Below, in pieces: positions 63,928 to 64,000 of a stretch of DNA of 64,000 nucleotides. Position 1 is the first letter of the stretch, and each line of letters starts with the position of its first letter. Made by a program: the position numbers and the translations under genes. The notes beneath the pieces were generated by a model that was not told where the DNA came from, did no database searches, and saw only the letters and a list, made by a program, of their open reading frames with translations. The stretch is from an uncultured Duncaniella sp. (GTDB taxonomy: Bacteria > Bacteroidota > Bacteroidia > Bacteroidales > Muribaculaceae), in NCBI GenBank assembly GCA_958352885.1, contig CATWQI010000005.1:62001-126000 (forward strand). The letters are read 5' to 3'.

Positions 63928-64000
63928 AACTGTAAGTTTGTTTAGTTAATTTAGTTGTTTGTTTGGAATTATATTTGGTTATTTCTTATACGATTTCTTA

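Noticed and set aside
63928..64000. Possible glycine riboswitch before gcvH
   Set aside because: Only 73 bases are available before the window ends and no aptamer core is recognisable; it cannot be judged here.
1..64000. CRISPR arrays, toxin-antitoxin pairs, restriction systems, phage or biosynthetic clusters
   Set aside because: No repeat arrays, matching gene pairs or signature enzymes were found in the window.

Overview
The window reads as a chromosomal segment of a Bacteroidales bacterium, most likely a Muribaculaceae-type gut species. The evidence is a set of families largely confined to Bacteroidota (DUF5606, DUF4286, DUF4924, DUF6377, lipoprotein TamL, an AmgK kinase fused to a RapZ C-terminal domain, an alpha-amylase lipoprotein) and a recurring promoter of the Bacteroidota type (TTTG, 19-20 bases, TAnnTTTG) before many genes. 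The family assignment is an inference from protein resemblance, not a phylogeny. There are no rRNA or tRNA genes, insertion sequences, phage genes or CRISPR arrays; nearly everything is core or housekeeping.

Layout. 1-1394: LytS/LytR-type two-component pair (the regulator is cut by the window edge). 1473-7269: a tight minus-strand run lysC-lysA-OPT transporter-MATE exporter. 7545-8123: superoxide dismutase. 8308-14433: a six-gene minus-strand operon (small secreted protein, NfnA/SudB-like and GltA/NfnB-like electron-transfer subunits, TPR/PD40 protein, flotillin FloA, PHP phosphatase). 14577-18603 (+): second MATE exporter, ion channel with an odd filter, DUF5606, hemerythrin/RIC-like protein and a LuxR-type regulator. 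18584-20529 (-): tpiA-SPOR-folE. 20686-23455 (+): purT and a DUF6377 membrane regulator. 23650-23850: a probable structured small RNA. 23929-36061 (+): folP-cdaA, gyrB, rnr-alg14-like-alg13-like-prenyl synthase-tatD, NlpC/P60 hydrolase, cstA, DUF4286, ruvC.

The second half: a lone GT2 (-), rlmD (+), a second candidate structured RNA on the minus strand (about 38475-38753), topB with a small secreted protein, a thioredoxin-fold protein whose CXXC cysteines are both serine, tamL and tamB, a small winged-helix protein, an alpha-amylase lipoprotein with cdsA, radA with an SpoU-type RNA methyltransferase, the AmgK-RapZ_C/MurU pair, menD, DUF4924, and the glycine cleavage run gcvH-gcvPA-gcvPB-lpdA (gcvT not in the window).

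How they work together. Several modules are coherent: DAP/lysine synthesis (lysC, lysA); envelope building and recycling (tamB/tamL, cdsA, prenyl synthase, NlpC/P60, AmgK/MurU); folate one-carbon supply and use (folE, folP, purT with formate, glycine cleavage); DNA upkeep (gyrB, ruvC, radA, topB); oxidative or nitrosative stress (SOD, hemerythrin protein). No clearly new defence or biosynthetic system is visible. The most interesting unexplained items are the two candidate small RNAs, the kinase-RapZ fusion, the hemerythrin/degenerate-receiver pair, the Cys-to-Ser thioredoxin-like protein and the non-canonical channel.
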